A DNA stretch of 16,669 nt from an uncultured Campylobacter sp. (GTDB taxonomy: Bacteria; Campylobacterota; Campylobacteria; Campylobacterales; Campylobacteraceae): the NCBI RefSeq assembly GCF_938018035.1, contig NZ_CALIJF010000256.1:1-16669 (forward strand), given 5' to 3'. Every line of letters starts with the position of its first letter. Position 1 is the first letter of the stretch. This document shows positions 1 through 6,709 of this stretch, piece by piece. The position numbers and the translations under genes were made by a program. Below the pieces are notes generated by a model that had not been told where the DNA came from, searched no databases, and was given only the letters and a program-made list of their open reading frames with translations.

Positions 1-78
1 GCGATCGCTGAAGCTACGGTCGATACGATCAACAAAAACTCCGCGCAGATCGACTATCAGAAATACTCGGAATTTTAA
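1..78 (+). CDS. C-terminal end of an unidentified protein (partial)
   Basis: The window opens inside a reading frame that runs 25 codons from base 1 to a TAA at 76-78. The visible tail starts AIAEATVDTINKN and ends QKYSEF. It is rich in polar residues and could be the end of a helix. I do not recognise the family and give no function. The support is only that the frame is open from the edge to a stop and uses codons like the neighbouring genes (ATC, GCG, GAA). No hairpin with a T-run follows closely. Confidence 0.5.
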   Translation, partial: AIAEATVDTINKNSAQIDYQKYSEF

Positions 79-598
79 ATTCTATCTAGTGAGGTTCTGC
101 GGTTATTTTGCGAGCAGCAACGCCAGAACTTGCCTTTTTCGTTAGGCAATTAAATTTTAGGTTTTGTCTGCGAGCTTGCGTGAAATGAAAGGGCTTTCTT
201 ATTTTAGAGGCTTTCTGGCTCCGACGATACGAGAAATTGCCACGCTACGCGCGGGTTTAATTTTATTTGTCGCTTCCGATAAAGCTTAAATTCTTTCTCG
301 GAGTGGGCGGAGCGGAAGGGGTTATGCTCGCGAAGCGCCCTTTTACTTTGCTTCGGCTAGCAACCGCAAGCAGGTCTACCGCCAAAACCCCCACTTACCC
401 CACTGCACGTTAGAGGCGGTGACTCTTTGTTTGCAAAAAAGCATTGCTCGGTTAAATTTAATAAATTTTATTTCAAATTTGACCGCAAAATTCCAAAACA
501 GGTCCTTATTGTGAAATTTACCGGATAATAAGGCATAAAATTTTAAAATTTAGCGCAAGCCGGGTTTTGGTACGCAAACTTTATTAAAGGAGCGAACG
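79..598. other. Gene-free spacer, about 520 bp
   Basis: I see no convincing coding frame on either strand. The stretch has AAATTT-type words, an imperfect hairpin at about 320-365 (CGAAGC at 331-336 pairs with GCTTCG at 350-355, flanked by TGCT/AGCA), and a 7+7 bp inverted repeat CCTTATT (504-510) / AATAAGG (527-533) upstream of the gene at 599. Either could be RNA structure or an operator; nothing decides. The G/C-rich patch at 301-420 differs from its surroundings and could be a remnant or an RNA gene, but I cannot identify it. Confidence 0.5.
586..592 (+). promoter_or_regulatory. Ribosome binding site fixing the start at 599
   Basis: AAAGGAG sits six bases before ATG 599, and nothing comparable precedes ATG 792. 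It argues that translation begins in the first frame, and so that the gene is frameshifted rather than starting at 792. Confidence 0.65.
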
Positions 599-1220
599 AT
601 GAGCGATTTGCTAAATTCTCAAGGCGCGCAAGAGCAAGAGGCGCCGTATCCCGATACCGAAATTTATCAAATTTTTCGGGCGACTTTACGCGGCGGTTTT
701 TGCGCTGTTTGCGATCACGGCGCTTAGTGTATTTGCGCTACCCGAAAACATTTTAGACATAAGCGCGGCATGCGCGGACTTCGTTGGATTTATGAAGCGG
801 TTTTTTCCAAACATCGCCGCAATCGGCAAAATAAGCCCGCATACGCAACTTGCGGAATTTTACGTCGCGGCATTGTGGATACCTATTTTAATGGCTTTCG
901 CGCTAAGCTGCGTGTATTATCCAATCGCCGTATTCTTATATGAAAAAGAGCTTCCCGCCGTCAAGACGCAGCTAATTATGCTTATCGGCATACCTTTTAT
1001 CTATTGGCTTCTAAATAATTATTTCTACGCCGATTTTGCCATAAACGGCATCCCACACAAAGTAGGCAACGGGCGGACGTTTCCAACTTTTGCGAGCAGA
1101 GAGAGCCTGTTTGGTTGGCTATCGTTTTTTGGAGGCGGCTCAATGTTTTTTGGTATATCTGTTCCGATTTTATTCAGTAATATAATCCACTGGATATACT
1201 TATCAAGAAATAAAAGCTAA
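599..1220 (+). pseudogene. Small multi-pass membrane protein gene, interrupted by a +1 frameshift
   Basis: An ATG at 599 follows a strong ribosome binding site (AAAGGAG, 586-592, six bases before the start). That frame runs only 42 codons (MSDLLNSQ...) and stops at TAG 725-727. From about 660 a second frame, one base further on, stays open to the TAA at 1218-1220 and continues the protein with a membrane segment (LYAAVFALFAITAL). If one T of the five-T run 672-676 were absent, or if ribosomes slipped from TTT to TTC there, the product would be 206 residues with about four membrane segments: one near residues 28-46, then segments starting LWIPILMAF, QLIMLIGIP and FFGGGSMFF. The ATG at 792 starts the longest open stretch but has no ribosome binding site and lies inside the fused frame, so it is unlikely to be the start. 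I do not recognise the family. Either a real mutation, a sequencing error or recoding would fit. Confidence 0.6.
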
Positions 1221-1388
1221 ATTTTATGAAATCGCGGACGAATAAAATTCCGCACCAAATAACTTTCAGGATCATTTTACGAGCGCAAAGCGAACGACTG
1301 ATAAAATTCCGCGCTCCGTTTTAGAACAAAAACAAGCGACGATTAAATTTAAACGCTCCGGCAATTAGAGCCTTTTTGCGCGGAATTT

Positions 1389-1432
1389 AAGCGACCAAAC
1401 GACGATTAAATTTAAACCGCAGGCGGTCGCTT
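1389..1432. repeat. Inverted repeat downstream of the sensor kinase gene
   Basis: AAGCGACC (1389-1396) and GGTCGCTT (1425-1432) are perfect 8 bp arms. The loop contains a second small palindrome, CCGC (1417-1420) / GCGG (1423-1426), that would compete with it. It lies 34 bases past the kinase stop on the minus strand and could act as a terminator, though no clear T-run follows on that strand. The words CGACGATTAAATTTAAA occur twice nearby (about 1337 and 1400), so this spacer also holds a short direct repeat. Confidence 0.35.
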
Positions 1433-1465
1433 TTAAATTTTAAAATTTCACTAAATTTTAAAATT

Positions 1466-2638
1466 TTATTCGCGCCATGTAAGGCGGAAGGTCGTTATCT
1501 CGCCCGGCACGCTGTCGTAAGAGATAGAAAAGGAGTATTTTTTGCAGACCTCGCTTACGATGCTAAGCCCGATTCCGAAGCCACCCTCGCTTGAGTTAAA
1601 GCGCGCAAAGCGCCTGAAAATTTCATCGCCCCTTTTCCTATCGATCCCTTCACCGCTATTTGAGATCGCTAGCTCGCCGTGCCTTAGCCGCACATCCACG
1701 TAGCCGCCTGCATCGGCGTATTTTACGGCGTTGCTTAGCAGATTGTCGATCAGGCGCGAAATTTCATAGACGTTCGCGCTCATGCTCGCATCCGCAAGAT
1801 CGGTTTTAAGGCTTAGTCTGCGCTTTTGAATAAACGGCGCGAAGTATTCGCAGCGCGAAGCGACGAGGCTTTTTAGATCGATCGAGCTAATCTCGCCCTC
1901 CTTATTCATACCGAAGGTTAAAAACACGAGATCCTCGTAGATGCGCGAAAGCGTCTTAGCGGCAAGGTCGATATTAGCGACGCGCTTGGCGTTGTATTCT
2001 CCAAGCTCTGCGTGCCGCATCGTCTCGACGCTCATGGAGATAATACTAAGCGGAGTATTAATCTCGTGGGTACTATCCTTGATGAAGCGATTTAGCGTGT
2101 CTATCTTGTCGTAAAGCGGCTTTGTGCCTAGCCGTACCAGATAAAACGCCACGGCTAATATCACGCCCAAAAGCGCTATCATCATCACTGCGGTTTTGAT
2201 ACGAAGTGTTAAAATTTCGCCCTGCACGCTACTTCCAAGCAGAATGATTTTAGCCTTGGAAAAGGCGTTTCGCTCCTCCATATTTTGCAGATTCTCATAA
2301 ATTCCTAGCCTTCCGCCACTTATAAATTCCGCCTTTAGCTTTGCTTTGTCAAGCGCTCCGAGCTCACCGCCGCAGCCGTAAATTTCATCAGAGTTTGGCT
2401 TAAATATACACGCACTCACGCCCTTTTCGCGCTCAAAGTCCGCTAGCGATTCCAGCCCATCCATACTTGCTTTCATATAGATCATCATTTTGATCTCTTT
2501 TAGCTCTTTTATCCTGTGCGAAAGCAGCGCGGCTTCGTTCATCCTGTAATTTATCTTGAAAAAATATCCTAAAAACAACGCACTTGAAATGAGATATAAA
2601 GATAGAATTTTAAGCGTTAAAGCAGTCTTTTCAGACAT
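1466..2638 (-). CDS. Two-component sensor histidine kinase, inner membrane
   Basis: A 390-residue sensor kinase that should autophosphorylate and pass phosphate to the regulator encoded just upstream. Residues about 9-28 and 148-168 are membrane segments and enclose a periplasmic sensor part of about 115 residues, which holds two cysteines (C77, C89) that could form a disulfide or bind a ligand. The H-box is STHEINTPL with phospho-acceptor His191. The N-box is LIDNLLSNAVKYA (about 296-308). The ATP-binding glycine boxes are SNSGEGID (about 326-333) and GGFGIGLS (352-359). All catalytic elements look intact. Its ATG at 2638 overlaps the end of the regulator gene by 8 bases, so the two are probably translationally coupled. 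The stimulus is not readable from the sequence; the Met/His-rich protein heading the operon suggests metal or envelope stress, which is inference. I cannot assign it to a named Campylobacter pair. Confidence 0.93.
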   Translation of the reverse strand: MSEKTALTLKILSLYLISSALFLGYFFKINYRMNEAALLSHRIKELKEIKMMIYMKASMDGLESLADFEREKGVSACIFKPNSDEIYGCGGELGALDKAKLKAEFISGGRLGIYENLQNMEERNAFSKAKIILLGSSVQGEILTLRIKTAVMMIALLGVILAVAFYLVRLGTKPLYDKIDTLNRFIKDSTHEINTPLSIISMSVETMRHAELGEYNAKRVANIDLAAKTLSRIYEDLVFLTFGMNKEGEISSIDLKSLVASRCEYFAPFIQKRRLSLKTDLADASMSANVYEISRLIDNLLSNAVKYADAGGYVDVRLRHGELAISNSGEGIDRKRGDEIFRRFARFNSSEGGFGIGLSIVSEVCKKYSFSISYDSVPGEITTFRLTWRE

Positions 2639-3293
2639 ACATATACCCTGCGTTGCGGCGGTTTATGATGTGCTCTTCGCCTAGGACGCGGCGCAAATTT
2701 TTGATATAAGTTCGCAGCGCTTCTTCGCTTGGCGTTTCGTTAAAAACATAGATCGCGGAGAAAATTTCATCCTTGCTTAAAAGCCTGTTTTTATTTTGTA
2801 AAAAAAGTGCCAATAGCTCGCGCTCTTTGTTTGAAAGCGCGACGGGCACGCCCGATCTGCGCAGCTCTTTGCTTGCAAAATAAAATTTAAACTCGTCGTC
2901 TATGGTCACGAAATCATCGAAATTGTGGCTGAAATTTCGCTTTATGAGCGAATTAACGCGCAGCAGCAGCTCTTTTAGTTCATACGGTTTTTTGAGATAG
3001 TCGTCGCAGCCGCTTTTAAAACCGACCTCAAGATCATCAAGTGTATTTAGCGAGGTGGCAAATATCGCAGGGGTGCGATCTCCGCTCTTGCGCAGCTCTT
3101 TTAAAAGTGAAAATCCGTCGCCTTTGGGGATTTTTACGTCAAAGATAAAAAGATCAAATTTTTGCTCATAAGCAAGATCCGCGGCGCTTTGAGCGTCGCT
3201 GCAAACGCATACGTCAAAGCCCACGTCTTTTAGATATTCGCCGATGAGATCGCAAAGGGTCTCATCGTCCTCTACGAGTAAAATTTTACTCAC
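2631..3293 (-). CDS. OmpR/PhoB-family response regulator
   Basis: A 220-residue DNA-binding response regulator. The receiver domain (1-118) has the acidic pocket E8/D9/D10, phospho-acceptor Asp52 (IFDVKIPKGDG), the switch Thr80 and conserved Lys102 in KKPYE. The C-terminal winged helix (about 125-220) shows the family pattern, with LSNKERELLALFLQN before the recognition region and RTYIKNLRRVLG inside it, ending RRNAGYMYV. The start is GTG at 3293, whose G is also the last base of the TAG stop of the upstream small gene (TAGTG). The two are thus in a one-base overlap, and the regulator has no strong binding site of its own, so coupled translation is likely. It is the cognate partner of the kinase downstream. 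Targets are unknown; the palindrome upstream of the operon (3567-3589) is an obvious candidate for autoregulation. Confidence 0.94.
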   Translation of the reverse strand: MSKILLVEDDETLCDLIGEYLKDVGFDVCVCSDAQSAADLAYEQKFDLFIFDVKIPKGDGFSLLKELRKSGDRTPAIFATSLNTLDDLEVGFKSGCDDYLKKPYELKELLLRVNSLIKRNFSHNFDDFVTIDDEFKFYFASKELRRSGVPVALSNKERELLALFLQNKNRLLSKDEIFSAIYVFNETPSEEALRTYIKNLRRVLGEEHIINRRNAGYMYV

Positions 3294-3535
3294 TACATCT
3301 CTTTTTTAATCTCTTTTTTCATCTCTTTTTTTGCATGAGAGCCCTTTTTAACGGCATCTTTTTTCATACCATGCGTCTCGTGCTTCATATGTTTCATCTC
3401 AGCTTTCACCTCTTTCGCACCATTATGCATTGATGTATTGGCGTCCTTCATCTCATCTTTCATGCCCATATCGGCAGCTACGGCAAAAGTGCCAGCAAAT
3501 AGCGCACTAAGCGCAAACAAAGTAAGTTTTTTCAT
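3293..3535 (-). CDS. Small secreted Met/His/Lys-rich protein heading the two-component operon
   Basis: An 80-residue protein. Residues 1-20 (MKKLTLFALSALFAGTFAVA) form a signal peptide with a signal peptidase I site after AVA; there is no lipobox cysteine. The 60-residue mature part has nine Met (23, 25, 29, 36, 47, 50, 57, 72, 80) and five His (37, 49, 52, 55, 67), with a core MKHMKHETHGM and a highly charged tail of repeated KKE/KKEM. The frame is open further upstream to 3613, but ATG 3535 is chosen because AAGGAG lies six bases before it and the signal peptide begins there. Met/His clusters suggest binding of copper or another soft metal in the periplasm; the lysine-rich tail could instead bind nucleic acid or membrane. 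Neither is proven, and no family is recognised. Its stop overlaps the regulator start by one base, which ties its expression to the two-component system. Confidence 0.8.
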   Translation of the reverse strand: MKKLTLFALSALFAGTFAVAADMGMKDEMKDANTSMHNGAKEVKAEMKHMKHETHGMKKDAVKKGSHAKKEMKKEIKKEM

Positions 3536-3563
3536 TACGTACTCCTTAAAAGAAATTAGCGGA

Positions 3564-3569
3564 ATTATA
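3564..3569 (-). promoter_or_regulatory. -10 box of the two-component operon promoter
   Basis: On the minus strand the sequence reads TATAAT 29 bases upstream of ATG 3535, a perfect sigma-70 -10. No good -35 is seen, as is common in Campylobacter promoters. It would give a leader of about 20 bases. Confidence 0.6.
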
Positions 3570-3589
3570 CTTCCGTAAAAGTGAAGTAT
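3567..3589. promoter_or_regulatory. Candidate operator: 7+7 bp palindrome overlapping the -10
   Basis: ATACTTC (3567-3573) and GAAGTAT (3583-3589) are perfect inverted arms separated by 9 bases, a centre-to-centre distance of 16. The left arm overlaps three bases of the -10 box, so a bound protein would affect initiation directly. The obvious binder is the response regulator of the same operon, but OmpR-family proteins more often use direct repeats, so another repressor is possible. Confidence 0.45.
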
Positions 3590-3817
3590 GTGTGAAATTC
3601 CGAAAAAATTCAAATTTAAATTTAAACGCCTGTAATTTCAAACGCGGAGCGGCTTAAATGCGCTCGGTCGGTCGCGATCTCTGAAATTTAAATCGCCTCG
3701 CTACGGCTAGTCAAATTCTAAACGCAAATCAAAGCTAACGAGGGCGCACGCCAACAGCGCATCACCGAGCTTGCTTTACCGCGGCGAGATAAAAATTTAA
3801 ACCGCCGGCAAAACTAA

Positions 3818-3971
3818 TTAAATTTATAATGCCACGGCTCGGTCATTAAATTTAAAACGCCGCGCGAGTCTTTAAATTTGCGGCATCGCGCGAGCTTTTA
3901 AATTCGCCATGCCGCATAAGCCCTTAAATTTACTGCGGCGCGTGAATTTTTAAATCCACTAACCACGGCGG
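3818..3971. repeat. Degenerate tandem repeat, 26 bp period
   Basis: The word TTAAATTT or a one- or two-base variant begins units at 3818, 3846, 3872, 3898, 3924 and 3950, giving spacings of 28, 26, 26, 26 and 26. After each anchor comes a G/C-rich half such as GCCGCGCGAG (second unit) or ATCGCGCGAG (third unit). The units have diverged outside the anchor, so the array looks old. No open frame spans it. Confidence 0.55.
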
Positions 3972-4377
3972 TTAATAATTCTAAATCGCCCTTCGCCGCA
4001 GGCATTGCAGCCGATAAAATTTAAAGCACAAATTTTAAATTTTAAAGTTGCTACCACACCAAAGTGGAATTTCGCGCTTTGAAATTCCGCACACGACGAA
4101 GCAATTTAAAATTTCATGCTTCAACGCACCGCGCAGAGATATAAAATTAAAATTTCACGCCTTAAACGCCAGAATGAAATTTTCATACTGAACCGCACCA
4201 TCCGCGTCTCAGTACTACCCGCGCGACGAAATTTAATGCGCGTAATGCAAGTGCAGCGGATTTTAACGCCCGCGCGCATCGCTCATGCTCTTCGGCGCTC
4301 TTATAAATTTAAATTTCAGATACCGCCCATAAATTTTATCCAGCGCAAGCGCGCAAAAAAGTAAAATTTAACGCCTG

Positions 4378-4411
4378 CAAAAGGTGGCAACGCCGCGCTA
4401 CCGGGCGCCAC
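4378..4411 (-). terminator. Possible terminator after metN
   Basis: GTGGC (4384-4388) and GCCAC (4407-4411) form a stem with further G/C pairs inside. On the minus strand the stem is followed by CCTTTT. It lies about 30 bases past the metN stop, the right place for the end of that transcript. The stem is interrupted and the T-run short, so this is a weak call. Confidence 0.35.
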
Positions 4412-4441
4412 AAGTGATATAAAATATATAAAATTTCACGC

Positions 4442-5431
4442 TTACGAAAGAACGCGATCTTTGATCTCATCTTCGCTTACGATCTCATAGATTACGCCCG
4501 CGTTTTTGATAAACTCCTCCACGCGCGCGACGTGTGCGGGCTCTACGTTGATCACAAGGCTTCCGACGACGTTTTTATCGAGGCGCTCGAGCTTGCCCCA
4601 GACGATGTTAAAATTTATCTCCAAAGCGCGCGCCATGTGCGTGATCACGCTGTCAAACGCAACCGCGGGCGGGAAAAAGAGCCTGATATTCACGCCGCTT
4701 GCGGGCAGCACCTCCTCCTCGCCCAAAAACTCCTTCATATTCTCATCCGGATGCAAAAACAGCGAGACGATATCGCCCGAATTGCTCACGCGCCCGCCCT
4801 TAAGCAGGATCGCTCGCTGCGCGATGCCCTTTACGACCTCCATCTCGTGCGTGACGAGCACGATCGTAATGCCTAGCTCGCGATTGATGCGGCGCAGAAG
4901 CGATAAAATTTGCGCGGTGGTGTTGGGATCAAGCGCCGAGGTCGCCTCGTCGGAAAGCAAAATTTTAGGGCTTAATGCAAGCGCACGCGCAATCGCCACG
5001 CGCTGCTTCTGTCCGCCGCTAAGCTCGCTAGGATAAGCGTTTGCTTTATCCGCAAGCCCCACGAGCTCCAAAAGTTCGGCGACGCGGCGCTTCGTGTGAT
5101 CATTCGAATAGCCCCAAAATGCTAACGGCGTGGCGACGTTTTGCGCGACGGTGCGGCGGCTCATTAGCGCGAAGTGCTGAAAAATCATACCGATATTTTT
5201 GCGCAGCTCGCGGATCTGCGCGGCGCTTAGCTCTCTTACCTCCCTGCCCTCTACCTTAAGGCTTCCTTCTTGATAGTCCTCAAGGCCGTTTATGCAGCGC
5301 AGCAGCGTGCTTTTACCAGCGCCGCTGTGGCCGACGATGGCAAAAATTTCGCCCTGCTTCACCTCCAGGCTCACATCGTCGATCACGCAGGTTTTGCCGT
5401 AAAATTTCTTTAAATTTTCTATCTTTATCAC
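4442..5431 (-). CDS. metN: Methionine ABC transporter ATP-binding protein MetN
   Basis: A 329-residue cytoplasmic ATPase that powers D/L-methionine uptake together with a MetI permease and MetQ binding protein. In order it has Walker A GHSGAGKST (34-42), the Q-loop at Gln85, the ABC signature LSGGQ (137-141), Walker B ILLSDEATSALDP (157-169) and the switch His195. A C-terminal NIL domain (about 245-325) is the methionine-sensing, uptake-inhibiting domain typical of MetN, and separates it from generic amino-acid ATPases. The start is GTG at 5431 with AGGA about 8 bases upstream. It lies 44 bases after ddh in the same direction and is the last gene of the valS run. MetI is not adjacent: the next 900 bases are gene-free. 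MetQ is encoded 4.5 kb away on the other strand. Confidence 0.93.
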   Translation of the reverse strand: MIKIENLKKFYGKTCVIDDVSLEVKQGEIFAIVGHSGAGKSTLLRCINGLEDYQEGSLKVEGREVRELSAAQIRELRKNIGMIFQHFALMSRRTVAQNVATPLAFWGYSNDHTKRRVAELLELVGLADKANAYPSELSGGQKQRVAIARALALSPKILLSDEATSALDPNTTAQILSLLRRINRELGITIVLVTHEMEVVKGIAQRAILLKGGRVSNSGDIVSLFLHPDENMKEFLGEEEVLPASGVNIRLFFPPAVAFDSVITHMARALEINFNIVWGKLERLDKNVVGSLVINVEPAHVARVEEFIKNAGVIYEIVSEDEIKDRVLS

Positions 5432-5475
5432 TCAAATTTCCTCGTTCATAATTCCGCCGAAACGCCTCCAAAAAT

Positions 5476-6462
5476 TTATAAAATTTCGCGCCTTAGCTCA
5501 TCGGCGCTCTTTGGCGAAAGAAGTGCCGGAGCGATATCAAATACGCTAAATGCGCCGCTTTGGCCATTTTGTGCCAAACGATACGCCGCGCGGGCGTAGG
5601 CTACGAGCACGCTAGCTGTAAATTCGGGATTTGAGTCAAGCTTTAGCGAAAACTCGATCAAGTGTTTATTTTCGCCGTGCTCGCCAGTCGCTCCGCTTCG
5701 CAAAACAAATCCTCCGTGAGGGATGCCGCCGTGCTCTTTTTTAAGCGTCGCAAGACTTACGAAATGCACGCTCGTGTCGTAGTCGGCGAAGTAATTCGGC
5801 ATTGTTTTTATCTCTTTTTCTATGCGCGCTTTATCGGCGCCGTCCTCTGCTACGACGTAGCACTCGCGCAGGTGTTTTTCGCGCGTAGTTAAATTTGGAT
5901 TTTCACCCGCGCGAACTCGCTTCAAGGCGCTTTCTATCGGCACGGTGTATTGGCGTGCATCCACGACGCCCTCGATCCTGCGGATGGCGTCGGAGTGGCC
6001 TTGGCTCACGCCTTTGCCCCAAAACGTGTAGCTGCTGCCGTTTTCTAGCACGCTCTCGCCGAATAGTCTATTTAGCGAAAACAGACCCGGATCCCAGCCA
6101 ACGGCGATGATGCCTACGTTTCCGCCTTTTTTGGCTGCGGCGTCCACCGCGGCGAAGTGCTCAGGGATTTTTGCGTGCGTATCGAAGCTATCGACGACGT
6201 TAAAGCTCTGCGCAAACTCTGGCGTTTGCGTCGGTAGATCCGTCGCGCTACCGCCGCAAAGCACCAAAACGTCAAATTTGCCCTTGTGCGCTAAAATTTC
6301 ATCCGCGCTAAACACGGGTGCGCCGCATGTTTTTACTTCGCTTGGATTTCTGCGGCTAAAAACCACTGAAAGCTCTAAATCCTTACTATTCCGCGCGGCA
6401 AGCTCTACGCCGCGACCTAAATTTCCATATCCCAAAACCGCTATTTTTATTTTTTCGCTCAT
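5476..6462 (-). CDS. ddh: meso-Diaminopimelate D-dehydrogenase
   Basis: A 328-residue NADPH-dependent enzyme (EC 1.4.1.16) that aminates L-tetrahydrodipicolinate directly to meso-diaminopimelate, the precursor of lysine and of the peptidoglycan cross-link. The N-terminal Rossmann fold starts with GYGNLGRG (11-18). Family hallmarks follow: CGGSATDLP (69-77), VDSFDTHAKIP (90-100), GWDPGLFSLNR (122-132), FWGKGVSQGHSDAIRRI (147-163), MPNYF (221-225), HGGFVLRSG (249-257), and QSGAFSVFDIAPALLSP near the end. Spacing and length agree with the Corynebacterium enzyme (320 residues, from memory). ATG 6462 has AAGGAT upstream. The gene sits between the 48-residue membrane protein gene and metN. Campylobacters generally use the succinylase route, so this enzyme may be an addition or replacement; whether dapC/dapE/dapF remain elsewhere cannot be told here. 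Confidence 0.93.
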   Translation of the reverse strand: MSEKIKIAVLGYGNLGRGVELAARNSKDLELSVVFSRRNPSEVKTCGAPVFSADEILAHKGKFDVLVLCGGSATDLPTQTPEFAQSFNVVDSFDTHAKIPEHFAAVDAAAKKGGNVGIIAVGWDPGLFSLNRLFGESVLENGSSYTFWGKGVSQGHSDAIRRIEGVVDARQYTVPIESALKRVRAGENPNLTTREKHLRECYVVAEDGADKARIEKEIKTMPNYFADYDTSVHFVSLATLKKEHGGIPHGGFVLRSGATGEHGENKHLIEFSLKLDSNPEFTASVLVAYARAAYRLAQNGQSGAFSVFDIAPALLSPKSADELRREIL

Positions 6463-6522
6463 TTTTTATCCTTGATAAATTTTAAAATTTAGCGCGTAAA
6501 ACGGCGCGCCGCCGATGAAATT

Positions 6523-6669
6523 TTACCTCAGTAGGAAATAATAAATCACGTATAACCAACTTAAAAATCCGTGGATTATCGCCCACATTATGCTTTTATT
6601 GACTCCCCATGATAGTGCGACGGCTATGACCGTGCCTAAAGTAAATCCACCGATACTACCTTTTGACAT
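6523..6669 (-). CDS. 48-residue membrane protein
   Basis: A short frame between valS and ddh, ATG at 6669 to TAA at 6523, preceded by AAGGAG seven to eight bases before the start. The product begins MSKGSIGGFTLGTVIAVALS and continues with a second hydrophobic stretch (IMWAIIHGFLSWLYVIYYFLL) before a C-terminal Arg. It therefore has two short membrane segments linked by WGVNKS. The layout, a Gly-rich first helix and a Trp/His/Tyr-rich second helix of the form WAIxHxxxxWxYVIYxxL, resembles small uncharacterised proteins I recall from other epsilonproteobacteria. The strong binding site, sensible composition and placement 40 bases after valS and 60 before ddh make it a credible gene. Function unknown. 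Confidence 0.75.
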   Translation of the reverse strand: MSKGSIGGFTLGTVIAVALSWGVNKSIMWAIIHGFLSWLYVIYYFLLR

Positions 6670-6709
6670 ATTTTTCTCCTTGATTTAAATTTAGACTCAA
6701 ACGAGCGGA

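Larger units (their letters stand above)
3536..4441. other. Gene-free spacer between the two-component operon and metN
   Basis: About 900 bp with no convincing gene. It holds the operon promoter near 3570, many AAATTT, TTAAATTT and AAATTCCGC words, and the 26 bp tandem repeat at 3818-3971. An open frame at 4116-4364 exists only because stop codons are scarce there: it is an Arg/Lys/Ile string with no ribosome binding site. Because metI follows metN in C. jejuni (from memory), this is where metI and metQ would be expected. I see no recognisable remnant of either. Confidence 0.6.

Noticed and set aside
301..420. G/C-rich patch with an imperfect hairpin (320-365), considered as an RNA gene
   Set aside because: No tRNA cloverleaf and no motif of SRP RNA, tmRNA, 6S or RNase P could be found; the stem is broken by bulges, so it is mentioned only in the spacer entry.
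792..1220. 142-residue protein starting at ATG 792 as an independent gene
   Set aside because: No ribosome binding site there, and the same frame extends upstream to about 660 with a further membrane segment, joining the frame that starts at 599.
3293..3613. 106-residue version of the small secreted protein
   Set aside because: The extra 26 residues precede the AAGGAG site and the signal peptide, and they include the promoter -10.
3818..3971. 26 bp periodic repeat considered as a CRISPR array
   Set aside because: The conserved part is only 8 bases, the units abut without spacer structure, and no cas gene is in the window.
4116..4364. 82-codon open frame in the spacer before metN
   Set aside because: No ribosome binding site, a composition of Arg, Lys and Ile from translated AAATTT-rich spacer, no recognisable domain, and the surrounding spacer is repeat-like.
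4506..5036. 176-codon open frame opposite metN
   Set aside because: Ser/Arg/Thr-rich shadow of a well-supported ABC ATPase gene with every catalytic motif on the other strand.
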